Shown here in pieces: positions 34,148-49,200 of a stretch of 64,000 bases of DNA. The notes beneath the pieces are model-generated. The model had not been told where the DNA came from. It made no database searches and saw only the letters and a list, made by a program, of their open reading frames with translations. This stretch comes from Isoetes taiwanensis. Its lineage: Eukaryota > Streptophyta > Lycopodiopsida > Isoetales > Isoetaceae. A program made the position numbers and the translations under genes. Location of the stretch: positions 11,306,101 through 11,370,100 of the forward strand of contig JAJEKV010000015.1 of assembly GCA_021234155.1 (NCBI GenBank). Direction: 5' to 3'. Every line of letters starts with the position of its first letter. Positions within the stretch are counted from its first letter, which is position 1.

Positions 34148-36430
34148 TGGCATTGAACCGGAATGGTTCGACAAGAAAAGGTGCCTCCTTATATATCTAG
34201 GCCAACGGTCGGGGATGGCGCCACTCAATGTATGAGATCGCCAAGTGGCACGCATGCATTTAGGTTCTAGAATATTCTAGAACCTCACGGAGATAGTCCC
34301 ACATATAAAAAGGCGTGAAGGAATGTCTTTAATAAATATTGGTAGCGCGCTTGGCAAGGGTGTGTGACTCACAAGCTGGAAGGTTCTGAGTTCAAACCAT
34401 GTCTTGTGCAACTACTCTTTTTGCATCATGTGACTGACCATCTTTTGTACATGCTAGTATAATGTTAAATTATGATCTGAATATCCCGTATGGTCGTCAC
34501 ACCATCCCCTCCTCACGATGGTGCTGATCGCATGATAACAATAACGTGCTTGGACACGGAGGAGATGGTCTTGAAGATCATCACGGATCATGCGAGCTTC
34601 TCGAGCTTTGTCCTCGGCCTTTGGGATTGGCCGAGTCATATCCAAGAGCGATGAAAGACCACGGGGGATACATCGCGAAAATTAATAAAGAAGGGGAGTC
34701 GGCACTGTAGAGGCATGGGCAGAAATTATTGTAAGCAAATTACGCGGTGAGCCAATCAAATCGATCATCCTGGCGATAATTGATGAAGCATGTAAATCTT
34801 TGCTCAAGTGTTTGATTAATGCTTCACGCCCATTGGTCTCGGGTGATGTCGAAAGAGAGTGAACATTCCACATGCAAGAGTTGCAATAGACGGTTCCAAA
34901 AGCTAGCAACAAACCCGGGCGCGATCAGCGACAATGTTATCACGGTAAGCCATGGAGTCGAACCACCTCTGAAGCAAAGAGAACCATTGTGGCTTCACTT
35001 TGGAGATAGAAGTGTTGCAAGAAATGAAATATGTCATCTTGGAAAAGCGATCAACAACAACAAGAATGGCGTCATGGCCCAGGAGGATGGAAGCTTCGAC
35101 AATAAAATCCTTTGAAATACTCTTCAAGGACCGGCTGGGCGGTAAAGGCTGAAGGAGCCATGGGCCATGTGGTGCTTGGGAGGAGCTTTTACTGCACGAC
35201 AAATATCACATGGCGTACAAAAGTCTCAGCGGTCTTGCGGAGACACGGCCACCAATAATCTCGAGCAATAAGTTCGAGTCTTGGCAATGCCAAAATGGCG
35301 GCGAGAGGAGAACCATGGCGGGGGCTGCGAGAACTTGAAGTCGAGGGGCCGCGAAACAAAGTCCATCTCGAACCTCAAAATGATCATAGTCCAACCTCTT
35401 TTTGTCGGGAAGATGATCTTGAGCCAAGGCGTGATATTATGTCCTCAGCTAATGGCTCGAAAGAAAGAGATGCTGAAAGCAGACTCCAACAAGGGCGTAT
35501 CATAAGGCCTCTCCGAACAAAGTGATGGCCATGAGTTGTAAAATCAAGCCCTAGAATAACCTATGATTCTTGATCAAATCACGAGGCTCCCCCCACCTTA
35601 GGTTCGAAAATAAGATATCGCGAAAAAGAGCATCTGGTTTCCCTTGAAGCATGTCGGCGAAACTTGATGATGAAATCAAAGCGGGATAGCACCTATGTAT
35701 GCCACGCCACGGGCGGCGGACGATTAAGAACTCGAGTAGACTGAAAATACTCTAGATTCGCGATGGTCGTATACATAGTCACCTTATGGAGAACCCTCAA
35801 GAAATCGTTACCACTCACGGAAAGAGTCAGCGATAAGCCAAAGTTCTTTATCATAAATAGGATAGTTGATTTCGCCTGTCGGAACTTTTCGGGGAATGAT
35901 AGGCGTCGGGTGCAGCTCATGATCATCCTCCTCTTGCGACAAGATCTTTGCTAAGAGCAAAATCGATGCATCGACGAGAATATAGGGATCGCGAGGATCG
36001 GGTGTTACAGAACGGTGATCTTTGTAAAAGCATACTTGAGTGATGAATGATGATTCTGCTTCAATTGTCCACTTAAAAGGAACATCCTTCCTGGTGAGAC
36101 GAGCTCTGAATAGTCCTTGATAAAGCTGCGATAAAAATTGGCAAATCCCAAGGAGCACTGTACATCTTTGACCAGAACCTTTGTACATTCGGTTCAAGGC
36201 GGCATTGAGCAGGAATGGATTCGATTTCAAGGAGGTGCCTCCTTATATATCTAGGCCAACGGTCAAGATCGCGCTACTCCAATGGATGAGATTGCGCCAA
36301 GTGTCGCGCATGTATTTAGGTTCTAGAATATTCTAGAACCTCCTGGACATAGTCCCACATATGAGGAAGACGTGAAGGAATGTCTTTAACAAATATTGGT
36401 AGCGCACTTGGCAAGGGTGTATGACTCACA
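34148..36430 (-). mobile_element. gutted Ty3/gypsy element, unit 1 copy (noisy)
   Basis: Terminal repeats lie at 34148-34373 and about 36200-36430. Between them, minus-strand RNase H and integrase remains can be read in broken frames, for example PHGPWLLQPLP and HDAILVVVDRFSKMTYFISC. Comparison with the clean copy at 50577-52863 shows that nearly every break falls on a CAG or CTG. Confidence 0.8.
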
Positions 36431-36439
36431 ATTGCTTAT

Positions 36440-36600
36440 GTGTATAATCGTTACATATGGTCAAACTCTATTGCACAAATAGTAGTGCCATTTTGTTCTT
36501 TGCATGTTACTTCTATCATGATAATATGATATACATTACAATAATTCTTATGGTGATCTTTATGGTGACATTTTTCAATTCAAGAAGTACATAAATTGCA
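36440..36600 (+). pseudogene. LINE endonuclease fragment, unit 1
   Basis: TATAATCGTTACATATGGTC and the following 150 bp correspond to 30.43-30.60 kb of the LINE (TATAATCGCTACATGTGG). It directly follows the LTR-like repeat and recurs at 52865-53030. Confidence 0.6.
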
Positions 36601-36730
36601 GGTTAAGGGGAAGGGAATTCCCTTTTTGCACAATCGACATAAAGTTGTAGATTAGACCAGTCTGATTTAAAAGAAAAAATACATTGAGCTGATTAAGGAG
36701 TTGTAAGTAAGTGAGAATGAGAGGGCAACC

Positions 36731-37373
36731 ATGGCAGAAGAGCTGCATGCAATTGAAGTTAGCTTAAAGCTTTGAGGCTAAGCCAAATAAGACATTTCGG
36801 TGGAGCTTGAAGAGCAAGAAAAAGGTTGAGGATTTGAAGACCTCAATGGGCAAAAGTATGCTGGTGGGGTACAAAAAAACGTGACCCGAGCACTTAGATC
36901 AGCAACTTGCACCTACTATTCTATCATAGTATTCCACTTGTCATTCATTGGAGCATCTACCTGCACAATCAAAGGATTTTTTGTCAGCACATGTAGATCA
37001 AGTTTTGAACTCACCTATAATTCAGCAAGCTTCACCTTTAGATCTATACGCTGGTGAAGATTATGTGTGCGTCTTACGGATCTAAAAGTGGTGGAGGATG
37101 CATTGTTGAGTCCTAAAGAGACTGTATCAAAAGAAGAACTCAGACTACTTATGAGGACGGGATATGGATTGAAGCAGCTAACAAAAAAGAAAAGAAAAAG
37201 ATGTTGAAGTTGCAAAAAATAGAAGCAAAGGTATCAATAAGACAAAAGAATCACGGTGCCTCTTGATGTGAAGAAGTATAATTTCAAGTGGAGGGCATTG
37301 GCTGCTGCAGATATGGAAATTGTTAAAGAGGAAAGTGAGCAAGCTAAACAAATAGGAGAAGAATTAAAATAAA
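36731..37373 (+). pseudogene. basic coiled-coil coding segment, unit 1 (noisy)
   Basis: Noisy copy of 53164-53792. Readable pieces include KKVEDLKTSMGK-equivalent codons and the run near 37.28 kb. Stops and shifts fall at CAG/CTG positions. Confidence 0.4.
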
Positions 37374-39355
37374 GGGCACAATTGGTTGAAGAAGGGACAC
37401 AAACAATTGAAAAAGAGGAAGAGGTCAAATCTAAGAAGGAAGGGACCTTTCGTTGATGCCTAAAATGATATGCCATCAAGTGGATCTGGCAATGACACTA
37501 CAAGTATCAAAATGATTGCAATTATGGAGGTCTTAAGAGGCGATTCAAGTGTGTCTCTAAGATCTTTGGTTTAGCTACTAATATTTGAATGCTTCGGGTC
37601 AGTTGTACTAGAAGTATCAAACTGTTGAGCGTTTAAATATTTGTACCTAACTGGTTAATATTATTTCAAGTGTTTCATTATTTTGTTTCTATTCACACCA
37701 AAATTGTGCCATCTCTTGTTGTTGCTTATCTGAGTACCAGTGACAATGTCAAACTTTGCATCCATTCTTTTTAAATGAGCTGACATAGAGGAAAGACAAA
37801 GCTAGACAAGGGAACATGCTCATATCACGAGCATCCAAACTCAAATGAGAATATTCTTTGGTGCATTAGAAAGATTATTCTTTGATCTTTCCATGATGTG
37901 CATCTTTGTAGAGGTTCTTTCTTTGGTGCCCACCATTGTGGGTCTGGTCAATTTGGCTCTCTCAAGTCTTTTTAAGCTAGTAGCACCTTTTCCCTCATAT
38001 CTCGAGCATCAAACTCAGATCGGTTGTTCTTTAGTGCATTACAAAGCTTATTCCATGATCTAATTTGAAGCCATTGATATGTAGTAAGCCAACGATTTTT
38101 ACACAATTTTTTGTTACAATAGTATAAAGTTTGCTTCTACAAATTGTCAACTTCTTTTGTTGCACCTCATTTGCAAACATCATTTGAATTATCAAATTAT
38201 TCGTTTGTGATTGTTCGCTCCATTCATGGTGCATAGTATTTCATTCTGAACGGAAACGTGATTTGTTGAAGGCAAAGCAAAGCATACCATATATATATTT
38301 ATAAAGATATGCCAACCTTCAATTGCAAACCTTATCACATAATTATCAAATCTATTAGTCATATTTCATCGAGTAAGAAATTAAATTATGTAGTCAAATT
38401 CAATCATTAAATAAATTACAAAGAAATAATACTCAAGCCTAAAAGATAGCCTTATGAAGTTGTTATTTCATAGCTACCCCTAGTATTTGCATGAATACCC
38501 TTGTAAGCATGATATTCAATATTCTGGCATTCCATCTTATCTACTTTCGGGCACGAAAGCACAACTCAAGAATCTTAGGCGAACTAGTAAGGTGGGGCGC
38601 TCTTGTAAATTCTTTATACGAGGTTCAATTCGGCGACCATGTAGATATATCGCAATTAAAGGATATCGAGAAAATTCTTTCTATGCCAATAAAGTAAAGT
38701 AAGTCATTATAATGATCACAATGCACTCTAGAAATACTATTTAGTACACCTCATCAAATACATCACTGAAATCATAGAAAAACCTTAGTAAAAATCATAA
38801 AAAAACATATAAAAAAAAAAAAAAAAAAAAAAAAACACATTATTGTGCTATACAATACATTGCATCTCTTGATTTAGGAATCTTTTACATATTCTTAAGC
38901 ATGTGGTAACCATCTCGGAGGGACTAGTTTTTGGTACAAGAGGACACACAAAAGAAATGGGCGATTATGCGGGGAGAGCTGCGATTATTCTTCTAAGATC
39001 AATGGCCTTCAATCCTTGGACTAGCTATGTCTAGATAATTTAAGTAGCACAAAATTACCATTAGCATTAGCATTATCTTTTTCTTTATATTTTTTGGGCT
39101 TCCATGCCCCTTTTGATATTTAGGTCCCATGGCCAATTTGGTCTCCGTGAACGTTAAAAATCTATCTATCCATTAATTTAAGTTTTCTTGCCATGGATAA
39201 GATTTGGGTTTATTATGTCTATATCTTGGATATTGTGGCTATTGAATCTCTGCGTGTTTGGGTGTTGGTGATTAAATCTACTATCTTTAGATTTTTTTTT
39301 CGATAAATCAGATTTCTTTGTTATATATTGTCGGATAAGGTGTTATGTGACTTCT
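37374..39355. other. non-coding end of duplication unit 1
   Basis: No gene. It contains an A-run near 38.81-38.84 kb and, at about 39090-39170, the LINE terminal boxes GGTCCCATGGCCAATTTGGT and CTCCGTGAACGTTAAAAAT followed by CTATCTATCC, which is another plus-strand LINE 3' end. Confidence 0.5.
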
Positions 39356-39372
39356 CAATACTCCTGAACAAA
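39340..39372. other. junction of the tandem duplication
   Basis: Unit 1 ends in GTGACTTCTCAATAC and continues TCCTGAACAAATGTG. The unit 2 end at 55.74 kb reads ACTTTAACTCAATAGAAGAC and the unit 1 start reads CTCCACCAATACCCTGAAC. CAATA is common to all three, so the crossover lies inside this 5-bp microhomology. Confidence 0.85.
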
Positions 39373-41152
39373 TGTGATTGATGGCACCAATCATAGAGTC
39401 TCCACCCTCTGGCTATTTCCCATTTGAAAGGTAACTCTGTATTAGAAAGGAAGTGTAAGGAAGTGTAATTTGTACAACTAAAAACTACTCATCCCTTAGT
39501 AGTATAAAACATATTGACATTGCATGTCTAACTAAAACCTATCAAATAAGCATGAGCTTCGGGCAATGGGCTGTCAATGTCGTCCAAGTTGTATTGCGGA
39601 GCATATGTAAATTCTACAGCTTCTAGTACCACGTAAATAACATTTTCACTAATTGCATCTAATTTTGGATTTCACTTGCACTAACTTAAGTTAATAAGTT
39701 GATGAGGGTTCAATATCTAGGAACAAAATAAATGATAAAGTGATAAAGTTATTTGTAGATAATTGTATTTTTATTTTTATCTTTGATCTTGCTAATGAAG
39801 GATGTGATGCATAATAACAAAGGATAATTTGAAAAAAAATAGCAATTACTCAAGTGCTAGTTCCAATGATGCTTGCTTTTAATGTATCCTTATGTAGGGC
39901 CAGGCCCTTTGGGTGACAGAGCGTTCCTTGTCGTTGTTTGAGGACAATGTGAAGGTAAATCAAGCAATACCAAAGACAACTCCATTTGCTTCATAGATAA
40001 AGTAACACAGAGCAGGAAGATAAATACATTGTTGTGTTATTATCGATTACCAATAGAGTACCTCAAGATTCCTTTGCAAGCGACTCCCCAAGTGAATGTC
40101 CATATGAGCTAGACATGGAGTCCCCGATTGATCGAAGGGATCTAAGAATAATTTGTACCTCGTTGTATCTCCATTATCACTTTCATCATTAAGTGATCCG
40201 TCACAATATTGAAGAATAAGGTACCTGAAGAAGCATGTTCTAGAGTTGAGTGACTTCCAACTTTTAACCATTCTCAACACTCTCAACATGAAGCATGAAA
40301 GCTCATTGTCGAGGAAACATACAGCCTTCAACAAACTTTGAAGCCGAAGATTAAAAAAAAAAAAAGAGGTATTTGCAAAACTTAGTAGTAGTAACATACA
40401 GCAAATGCATGTGGTAATTGATTACAAATAATTGAGTATTTCAAATGAAGCTAGAGAATATATATAGAAGTAAAATATAAGCATAGCTCCAACACAAAAT
40501 GTGATTCAATAATAGCACGATCATGATTCGTATCAGAAGATATATGTTTCTACTCCCATGGATCCCACAAATGGCAAGAGTCACCGTATGTCAAGCAGCA
40601 GAAGAGAATAACCGCTCAAAACCGCTTTGTTTATGTAAGAAGTTCTAGCAAGCATTTTTCTGATATAAATCATGGGCCCCCGCTCACAATAATAGTTAAG
40701 TAAACACATGCAAGCCAATGGTCAATCTGCAAATTGAACATAGTATGAAGTTTCTCGGGATGCTTTAGATGGGTCACTTATATATGCAAACTTCGTGATG
40801 GTCCTCCATAATCATGGTATAATCCATAACCCTATGCACTTGAAAGCACCTAATCATAGACATCTAAAACTATAGAAGCCAAATACATTCATTAGGATAA
40901 ACATCAGTTTAGAATACAATAAATAAATGGCATGCACTTCTAGAAAGAAAATTCAAGCTTTAAAAGCAACTACATTATTCATAAAATGGGTACCCCCGTT
41001 GGATACCAATCTGTGACAGAAAGCAAATTGGAGTTGATTACAAACTTGTACTCGCAATCTCATCCTTCCTTCATTTCAGAAGATTTTTAACACTAGAAAA
41101 TATGATTCATCTAATTAGTCAAATTCGAGCAGGAGGATTTAGAATCTATATA

Positions 41153-44100
41153 GGGTCTTTTTTATTGGTGGTGTACAAAAGCTTAAATCTCAAAGACATC
41201 GTAGCACCTTTATCTCGGGCCGCTTTTTCACATGAGATGTGTCAGCGTATAAGAATGAAGTCTCGCGACGCTAATGAAACTGGGCGACGGTCCTGATGAA
41301 GGGGGCTTTACGAGTCTCGAATACTAAATGATTTGGAGCTCCGATTCCTCCCAAGCTTCCTAAATTTTCAAGCTTCAAGCTCTTTGTCACGAACATTGCT
41401 CTTCAGTTTTTCATTTCCTTCAAGGTCTTTCGCTTCCTCGTCTAATTCAAGCCATGGAGCCAAATTAAAACAGTAAACATTGAGGTTTTTCGCCTCGAAG
41501 TTCTTACAGATTGAATGAAAAGCTTTTCCACATTTGGTAGCTGCCTATTAAGTTGTGACAGATGTTGAAACATCACATTGTGCTAATATATGTAATGAGT
41601 CTCAGAACTTTCAAGTATGTTTTCATGGACATCAGCTTCCACTCAAACATATTACATCCTAAGCATCTTTCATTTCAAAATTGTATGACACAACTGTGTG
41701 GCTATAAACACTGCAATCGCTCATATATTAGATAACCATAGAGATTTGGTAACCATTTACATGCATTTGGTGTAATCAAAGTTAATTGATAATTAATTCA
41801 AAGTTATTTCAATTCTAGAATTCAAAGTTAATTCTTTGATTGTTACAATTGATTGGTTTGGAACATGGGAAGAATTAACTAAAACTATTCGCATTAACCA
41901 TTTGCAATGGTACAATGGGTACAAATGGTACAATGGTTTTATTTTGTTTTGGCATTTACAAGTTTAAATTGTCAAGGGATGGTTGAATGAAATTGTCAAT
42001 TGTATGTTTACAATTATTTATTGTTATGTGAGGTAATGGTTAGGTTGATGATTTAGCTGGCGATTTTAGCCACTTGGATGACTTAGGCCGTTGACTTGGT
42101 CAGCCATATTGCCCCGATGACTTCAATGTTGACATTTGCCACGCCACCTTGCCCACGTGATTTGGCCGCTGATTTGCTGCCACCTTTGCCGTTGACTTAT
42201 TACTGCTGACTTGGTCGCCACCTTGCCCGCCACCTGTCTATTGATTTGTCACACTTTGTTCCACGACTTGGCCGCTGATTGGCCTCAACCTTGCCTCGGC
42301 CGACTTCTGGTAATGATTTGCCCACCAATTGGTTCGGGCCGACTCTGTCTCACGCTGACTGGCCGCTGACTTGGCTGCCACACTTGGCTATTGATTTGCC
42401 CGCCACCTTGTATGCTGACTTGTCCGCTGACTTTACCTCGCTGACTTGTCTCAGTTGATCTCACCCGTTGTTTTGCCAGCCGGATTGTCAGTAGCCTAGC
42501 AACATCACATTGTTAATATATGTGAATGAGTTCAGAACTTTCTAGTATGTTTTCATGGACATCAGCCTTTCCAATTCAAACATATTACATCCTACATCTT
42601 TCATTTAAAAATTGCATGACACAAACATGGCTATAAAACCACTGGGCTCTCCCTCCTACCCAATTTCTATTTTGGGTCCTCAAATTTTGGCCCCATGGGT
42701 CTTTGTAGGCCTTCTACAACATGCTTAGGGTATTGGGCACTTTAAGATGTAGAAGTCAACCTTCTCCTTTGTTATCTACTGAGCAACCACTCCAGTTCTC
42801 CCCACATCAATAATATCTATTTCCACTCAGCATCCCCTCATAGACTGCCCATCCACAAGTGCAAGATCATCTTGAATCCCCGGTCTTAATTCAAAAAGTC
42901 CGTGTACCTATTCTATCTTTGTTTATGCACTTAATGTAATTTACCCAACCAACAATCATGACAAAAAGCATTTAAAAATTCATATGTGCAACTTGAGTAG
43001 CATCCTGAGTTTACTAGCCTGATGTTATGGAATTTACATTAGACCTCGATAAAGTAGCACACTCAAACTGCCAAGCCAACTTACTTCATCCATCTTTATC
43101 TCCCAAACGCACCTAAAAACAATTAATAATTTGTTACAGCTTAGTAATGTTTTTACTACAAAGAAAGCGGTAATAAAGACTTGATTAACATATGGAGTAT
43201 CTAAAGAAATCTTTTGAACTGAAATTGAACAACGCTCTCGCATTTCTTAAAGGTTTGAATTTTTTTAACATTTCATGGGTGAGTGCCTTCAAAACAGCCC
43301 CTGCCCCATCATGCCCCCGCAGAAGGTAACAAACAACTATCTTTAATGTTTTGCACATTCCAAAATTCTTTAATGAGACATTTGAATTTACCTTTTCCAT
43401 GATATAATGCAAAGTAGTTCCAAAGTGGAATTAGAATGTCTCGACATCTTTATAAAATCTACCAAGAAAGTAGAAATTTCTTGCACCCTTTGAACCGAGA
43501 TGAGTTAACCATCCGACCACATTACATAGTTTTGTATTTGACTTTGTTTGCCAAGTAATCAAAGATGCTTGTTAAGACAAGGCCGACAAACAAGTGTCAT
43601 GTCATCCCTATCATCCTAAATGTAAAAAGTGTGTCTCCCTTGATGATATTCCTATCACCTTTGCATAATGAATTCTCCTCCACCTTTTTGCGCTTTGCAT
43701 GCCTATAAGTGATGTGCACAAGTATTGGTGCATTGGTCATTTCCTCCAATGTAAGAATTTTGGATTTTTTGTTGTATCTTGAAGGTATAGTTTTCAAATA
43801 AATCAATGACAAATACTAATCCGCATTTTAAAAATGGGGAAAGTGCCTAAACAGTCTTTGGATTTACCGAATTATTTTAAATTGTTTTGCCTAAGTGCCA
43901 CCTAATTTCCTCATAATTAATTTGAAGGGGGAAATGAATTCAGCCTAAAAGTGTTTTTAGCATATGACATCACATAATTATGGGGGAATGAATTCGCCTT
44001 TTGTATACCACAATGAATTTGTATAACACAAGCTTTGGAACCACATTCGTCCCCACCATTGTTATCGTTCTTTTGTTGATTCATAAACTTAAAAGCAAAG

Positions 44101-46145
44101 CAATGATTAGTTTAATAGAACCATAAAAGTAGAAATGAAATGTACATCACCCAACCCTATCAAAAGTTTTCCAATCTACTAAATGCCCCCGCACTTTGCT
44201 TAATTCTTTTTTGGACACATAGGTAACTTAGATGGGCCACAAGTAGAGTATTTCAGCAACATGCAATTATGAGTATACCACCACTCATCCGCAATGTCCT
44301 TGAACATACATTGACCTCCACAAATCACTTGAAGATTTGTAGGTCTTAGTATTAGCTTCACACTTTGCTCCAAAGACCACAAAATGTATCAAGTACAACT
44401 ACAATCAAGACATGAATCTTTGAATCCAACCTAATCTTGTTTAGTGCTTGTCTAACATAATCTAGTCTCATATGATACACACAAAGAACAAGTCTCCCTC
44501 GTCCTTTTACTTTTCAACAAAATGGAGGTTTCAAAGGCACTAAAAGTTAGAATGAAACTTCAATTTTGATATTCTTTTTTTCAAAACTAGCATAAAAAGA
44601 ACATGCATTAAAAGGAACAAGTACATTAGTATTGTAAACAAATGAATCATAAACTTAAAAAGAAAACCAACCCCTTTTCCAAGAAGTGTAGAGCATGCAT
44701 TATCTTTGTTTCCCTGCCGCTAAGCCTAATCTTATTAACATGTTTTTGCATGGTGACACCTGGGGCCAAATGTCCAAAAATCACTTACTAATATCATGTT
44801 TTCTTTTCTTTAGTTTATCGATCTGGTTTTTTTTTTTGAACATTGACCATGGGCCATCACCACTTTTCTCCTCCCGAACCGGCTGTTGTCATATATCTTC
44901 TATTCAAGCTTAGGCACTTTGTCTCCCAAGCAATTAGTGCTGTGGGACAACAAAGATATACCATGGGTCGAGGTCCTTGTCAGAAGTACATCAAGAGATC
45001 CGCATGCTTATGGTTTTGCAAGAGAATTTTGAGGTTGTTAACTATCTTTCATTGTGTCTACTTCTTTCAATTTTAACATTTCAAATTATGGCAAAGAACT
45101 TAGCAAAGACCTTGAAGAACTTTTTCCTCTCTATTTTTGAAACTTTATGACATACCTCATTAGCATGGTCTCTAATCAACTCGACATTTGTTGTTTTCTT
45201 CTTACCGAAAAACATTCTCTTCAAATTCTTTGTCCTCTTCCTTCAATCTGCTTCCCTTGTTTCTTTCTTTCGCTTCTTCTTCTCTCAGACCGATTTTCCT
45301 CAGAGTAACAAACTATCTTCTATCTCGGTTTCCATATTCTCGCAAATAGTAAACAATACCGGTGAATGAAGCACTACTTTATGAAATAAATTAAGCACTA
45401 CATAAAAACAGCATTGCTTAAAAACCGCGACATGAAAGAATGTACCGCCTCCACTAAGTCCCCGTGCATGTGTCGATTTTGGATGTCATGTACATAATTA
45501 ACACAAGTACCATCATATGTGGAACGCTTGTATCCTCCACTTCTTTTCCTCGTAAATTAGGAAACGTAAATTCAAGAACCAAAATAAAATTCCCATGGCA
45601 TGTTGAAGAGTCGATTACCGTGAATGCATTCATAGACAAAAGATTGTTGTATAGGTCCAGCATATGGAGAGTCCACTCCAGCGAATCTTGGAAGCCAAAC
45701 CACCACATAGTCTTGGAATTGGTGGGATTGCTTTTTGAAGATTATGCAACCGAGAATGGATTGTTTGGATCAAACAAGCATCCATTCTCTTGCAATGGCC
45801 AAACTAAAGAGATCCCGCCAATTCGGGCCTCGAGATTGAAGAATTCGAAAGAAAAACAAGAAATGTGATTCTCTCAAACAAAATAATCTTGGGGAAATTT
45901 TCCCCGCCAATTCCAAATTCCAAACACCATCCAAGCAGCTACAGCATACCGTGGATCACGGACATGGACACCAAATCGGCCATCTTAAAATCGTTACTTT
46001 TGATCCAAATAGTTCGAGCTTGGGAAATTTTCATGGCCTGGAGAAAATAAAGGATTCGCGGAAAACATGATGAAGGACTACAAGACTTCAGCATCAATTC
46101 TATGTCGCACATTACGCTGGAATTGTACACCACCAATAAAACACC
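41153..46145 (-). mobile_element. TIR DNA transposon, unit 2 copy (noisy)
   Basis: Second copy of the element at 24732-29688, with both terminal inverted repeats (GGGTCTTTTTTATTGGTGG at 41153; CACCACCAATAAAACACC ending about 46145). Its transposase is broken in nearly every exon. The breaks coincide with CAG/CTG positions of unit 1, for example CCTGCTTCC in unit 1 against CCGCCTCC here near 45.45 kb. They should not be taken as real pseudogenization. The minisatellite at 42.04-42.48 kb is likewise scrambled. Confidence 0.8.
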
Positions 46146-46289
46146 TTATAATAGTCTCTTCAAATGCAAATAATGAGCTCATGTCCCTATAACATGCACG
46201 CAATTCAATCCCCATCAAATTTATTGCATTGTATCGCTTTGCTACATATCAAAGACAGTTCAAAAGGCAAACTATGGTAAATCCATAAT

Positions 46290-49200
46290 AATAGGTAAAT
46301 AACTTGTATAAGACTCATACACCATCACATGCAACCTTTTGTCGACGCCTTTCATTATGCTAAGGCCACTCATACCGGCCGAAAGAAAGTCCATTCTTCC
46401 ATTTCCCATGCACACCAACGCCGGAAATGCTCGTGTTGTTCCATCTTCCTCGCGACCCACCACATCTTCTTCGCCAAGGCCATCCCTTCTCACGGCTGTT
46501 AATGGTACCCCCTTTGATGTCGCTGCCACGATGTTGCACGCTCGGGTGAGGCCGCCATTGCCTTATATTGCTCCAAATTTCCCCAGAGACTGCCATAATT
46601 TCAAATATACCTTCCTAGGAAATGTGCCTCGGGTTGGTGTCTTGAATTGTCGAGGTTTTCCTCGGGCAAAGGTGATGGTTTGAATCCCATTGCAAAAGAT
46701 ATGGATATCCTTTTGCTCATGGAAACATGGAGCATTCAACCAAATGCATACCCCATTTTATGTGCTATCAATTCTTTTTCATTATTTAATGAATGTCATG
46801 GGCAACCAGGTTACGGTGGAGTTGCTTGCTATTTCAAGGATGCCTTTGCTCCATATATCACGCTCATAAAGTTGATAGATATAATCGCTACATGTGGATC
46901 AAACTTCATTGCTACAATAATAGTGTACCCATTTTTTGTCGCCGCTATTCCCACCTACATCATCATTTCTTTTTATGATGAATATGATGTCGCCGCAGCG
47001 ATCCCTATGGTGATCTTTTATGATGACATTGCTCAATCCAAACAGCTTGGGGTTTTCTTTGGTGATTTCAATGCTCGCGACCGCTGAAATGCAAGCTGCT
47101 CAACTCATACTTGAGGATGTTCGTGGACTCTTTATGGATGTCCGCTAATGATACGCTTTTCCACGCTCATCGGGACATGCTAACAAACCTGCCTCCCCAA
47201 CATTTGGAAGGGAGCTCATCCGGGTTTGTGGAAGTCTTTGAGATGGTACTTTGTAATGGCTTAGAGCAATGGCTAAAGGTGTTACATGCATGTGATAGGC
47301 AGTGGTGGTGGTACTTAGTGTTGTTGATTATGCCATTTCCCAAGTGCAAGCCTTTGATCTCATTTCAGATTTTGAATTGGCACAAGACATAGAGATGAGG
47401 AGATAACTGATCACCGGCCCACTTTATTTGTCAGCCAAAGTGGCAGCCTTCCACCTCTTCAACCCATTGCTATCCAGTGCTCACCGTGATTCTATTGACT
47501 TATTCTGATCTTTTTTGAATATGAACAGACATTAGCTCCTCAAGGCTTGTGTATTTTGATTACCTAACTCTTCAAGAGCTTAATGCAAAGATTTGTCGAC
47601 ATGCTTTGCTTACTGATGTCTCGCTTTGGTACACGCGACTTCTGGTATTGTTTCATGCCGGTAGGAAACTTTTCCTAGAAATGCCCGGTTTGATGAAGAC
47701 TGCAGCGCCTTTAAAAACAACCAATCCATAGTTGAACCGTGATACGCACATAATGCCATCTAGAATTATAAGTTCTGCTTTTGAAACGCAAGAGCGCACG
47801 CTTTGTTGCCGAAAGCATCGGCAAATGTTTGAATTATCGCCAATGCGGAGCCCTGACCTTCTTCCAAAAATAATATATCTAATCACCTCCTACCCTTGAC
47901 ATATTTCTACAAAGAATGGGATGAGCATTGGTCCACTTATATGATCATCCCGGGGTCCTTAATTTTGTGCCCCTTTGTGTAGGTGATATTCTTCAATTCA
48001 CGAGAGGAAGTCGTCAAAGAAGGACTCATGATTCATCTAATGGCAAGTCCCCCGATCTTCAAGGTTTGCAAGCGTAATTGCTTAAATGGGGAGGGGTCCG
48101 CTTATCGCTTCCAATCATCACTACACTTTTAAATCAAGCTTTGCAAGAAGGTTTGTTTTCGAAACTTGGGTCACAAGAAGGCTCATCATTTACAAAAAGT
48201 GTGGATAAGCATGACCCTTCTAATTATTGCATGATCATGGTAAGTTCCATATTTCAAAGCTCTTAGCCGCCTAATACTAAGAAGCAGCTAGACATCATGG
48301 GCGAACATAACCGGTATCGTGTCGAGATAGGCAGTTTTTTCATTCATGCCATTCTACAATAAAACCATATTTTCACATTAAGTGATACTTATTGAACATA
48401 GTCAAGTTTGGAAACAAGATCCCCTATATATGCTTTTTGGATTTCCATCGCTTTTGATAAAGCATCACGCCGAAGCTTTTGGCATTAGTAAAACTTGGGC
48501 TCTACAAGATCTTCAAAATGCCGCTTTTATCTATCGGCTCTATGAAAGAGTTTTGCTAAATTTCCAAGATGAGGTACTCAAATCACTAGCACATCGAGTT
48601 CGGGCTGTGGTTGCCCTTTATCTCCACCTTGGCTTGTACATTGATCAATTGGAAGAATGGCTTGATAATCATGGCAGCGGAGGTCCACATTTGGCACACT
48701 ATATCATTAGGCAACTTATGTATGCCGATGATGTTTTCACTTTGCACATACCGCTAGTATGCTCAAGGCAGCGATTTTTGTGAGAACACAGTTCATAGTT
48801 AATCTCCAAAAGACCAAGCTTTTGGTAGTTCAATATTCTCGCCACAATGTTCCCTATGCACTATGATAGCCGCGAAGTTGAAGTTGTAGATAGCTACAAG
48901 TATCTTGGTATAGAATTCGTAAGAACACACTTTGGGAACAAAGTGTTATCAAGCCGGTGGTCACGGATGGAGAGAGCACTCTATGCAATGCAAAACAATT
49001 GTTTTCGTAAAAATTCATGATTGGCCACGGAAAGCCCACTTGTTTCCGGGCTTTGTAGAGCCCGCTTTTTATGTATAGTTCTGAAGTGTGGGGCTGCCAT
49101 TAGTGCTAGTGCTTGGGAGAGCTTTAGAGCTGTGCAAAGTCCTTTCTCACTTACAACCTCGAGTTAAGACAACGGTGCCCTATGCTATTTTTTTACAAGA

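Larger units (their letters stand above)
22926..39360 (+). repeat. 16.4-kb tandem duplication, unit 1
   Basis: Collinear with unit 2 (about 39361-55745) over its entire length at a constant offset of about 16.43 kb (ATGTGATTGATGGCACCAAT at 22941 and 39372; CTGGTGGGGTACAAAAAAAC at 36861 and 53296). Unit 1 is clean from the start to about 30.2 kb. From there on it is marked by changes at CAG/CTG sites. Confidence 0.95.
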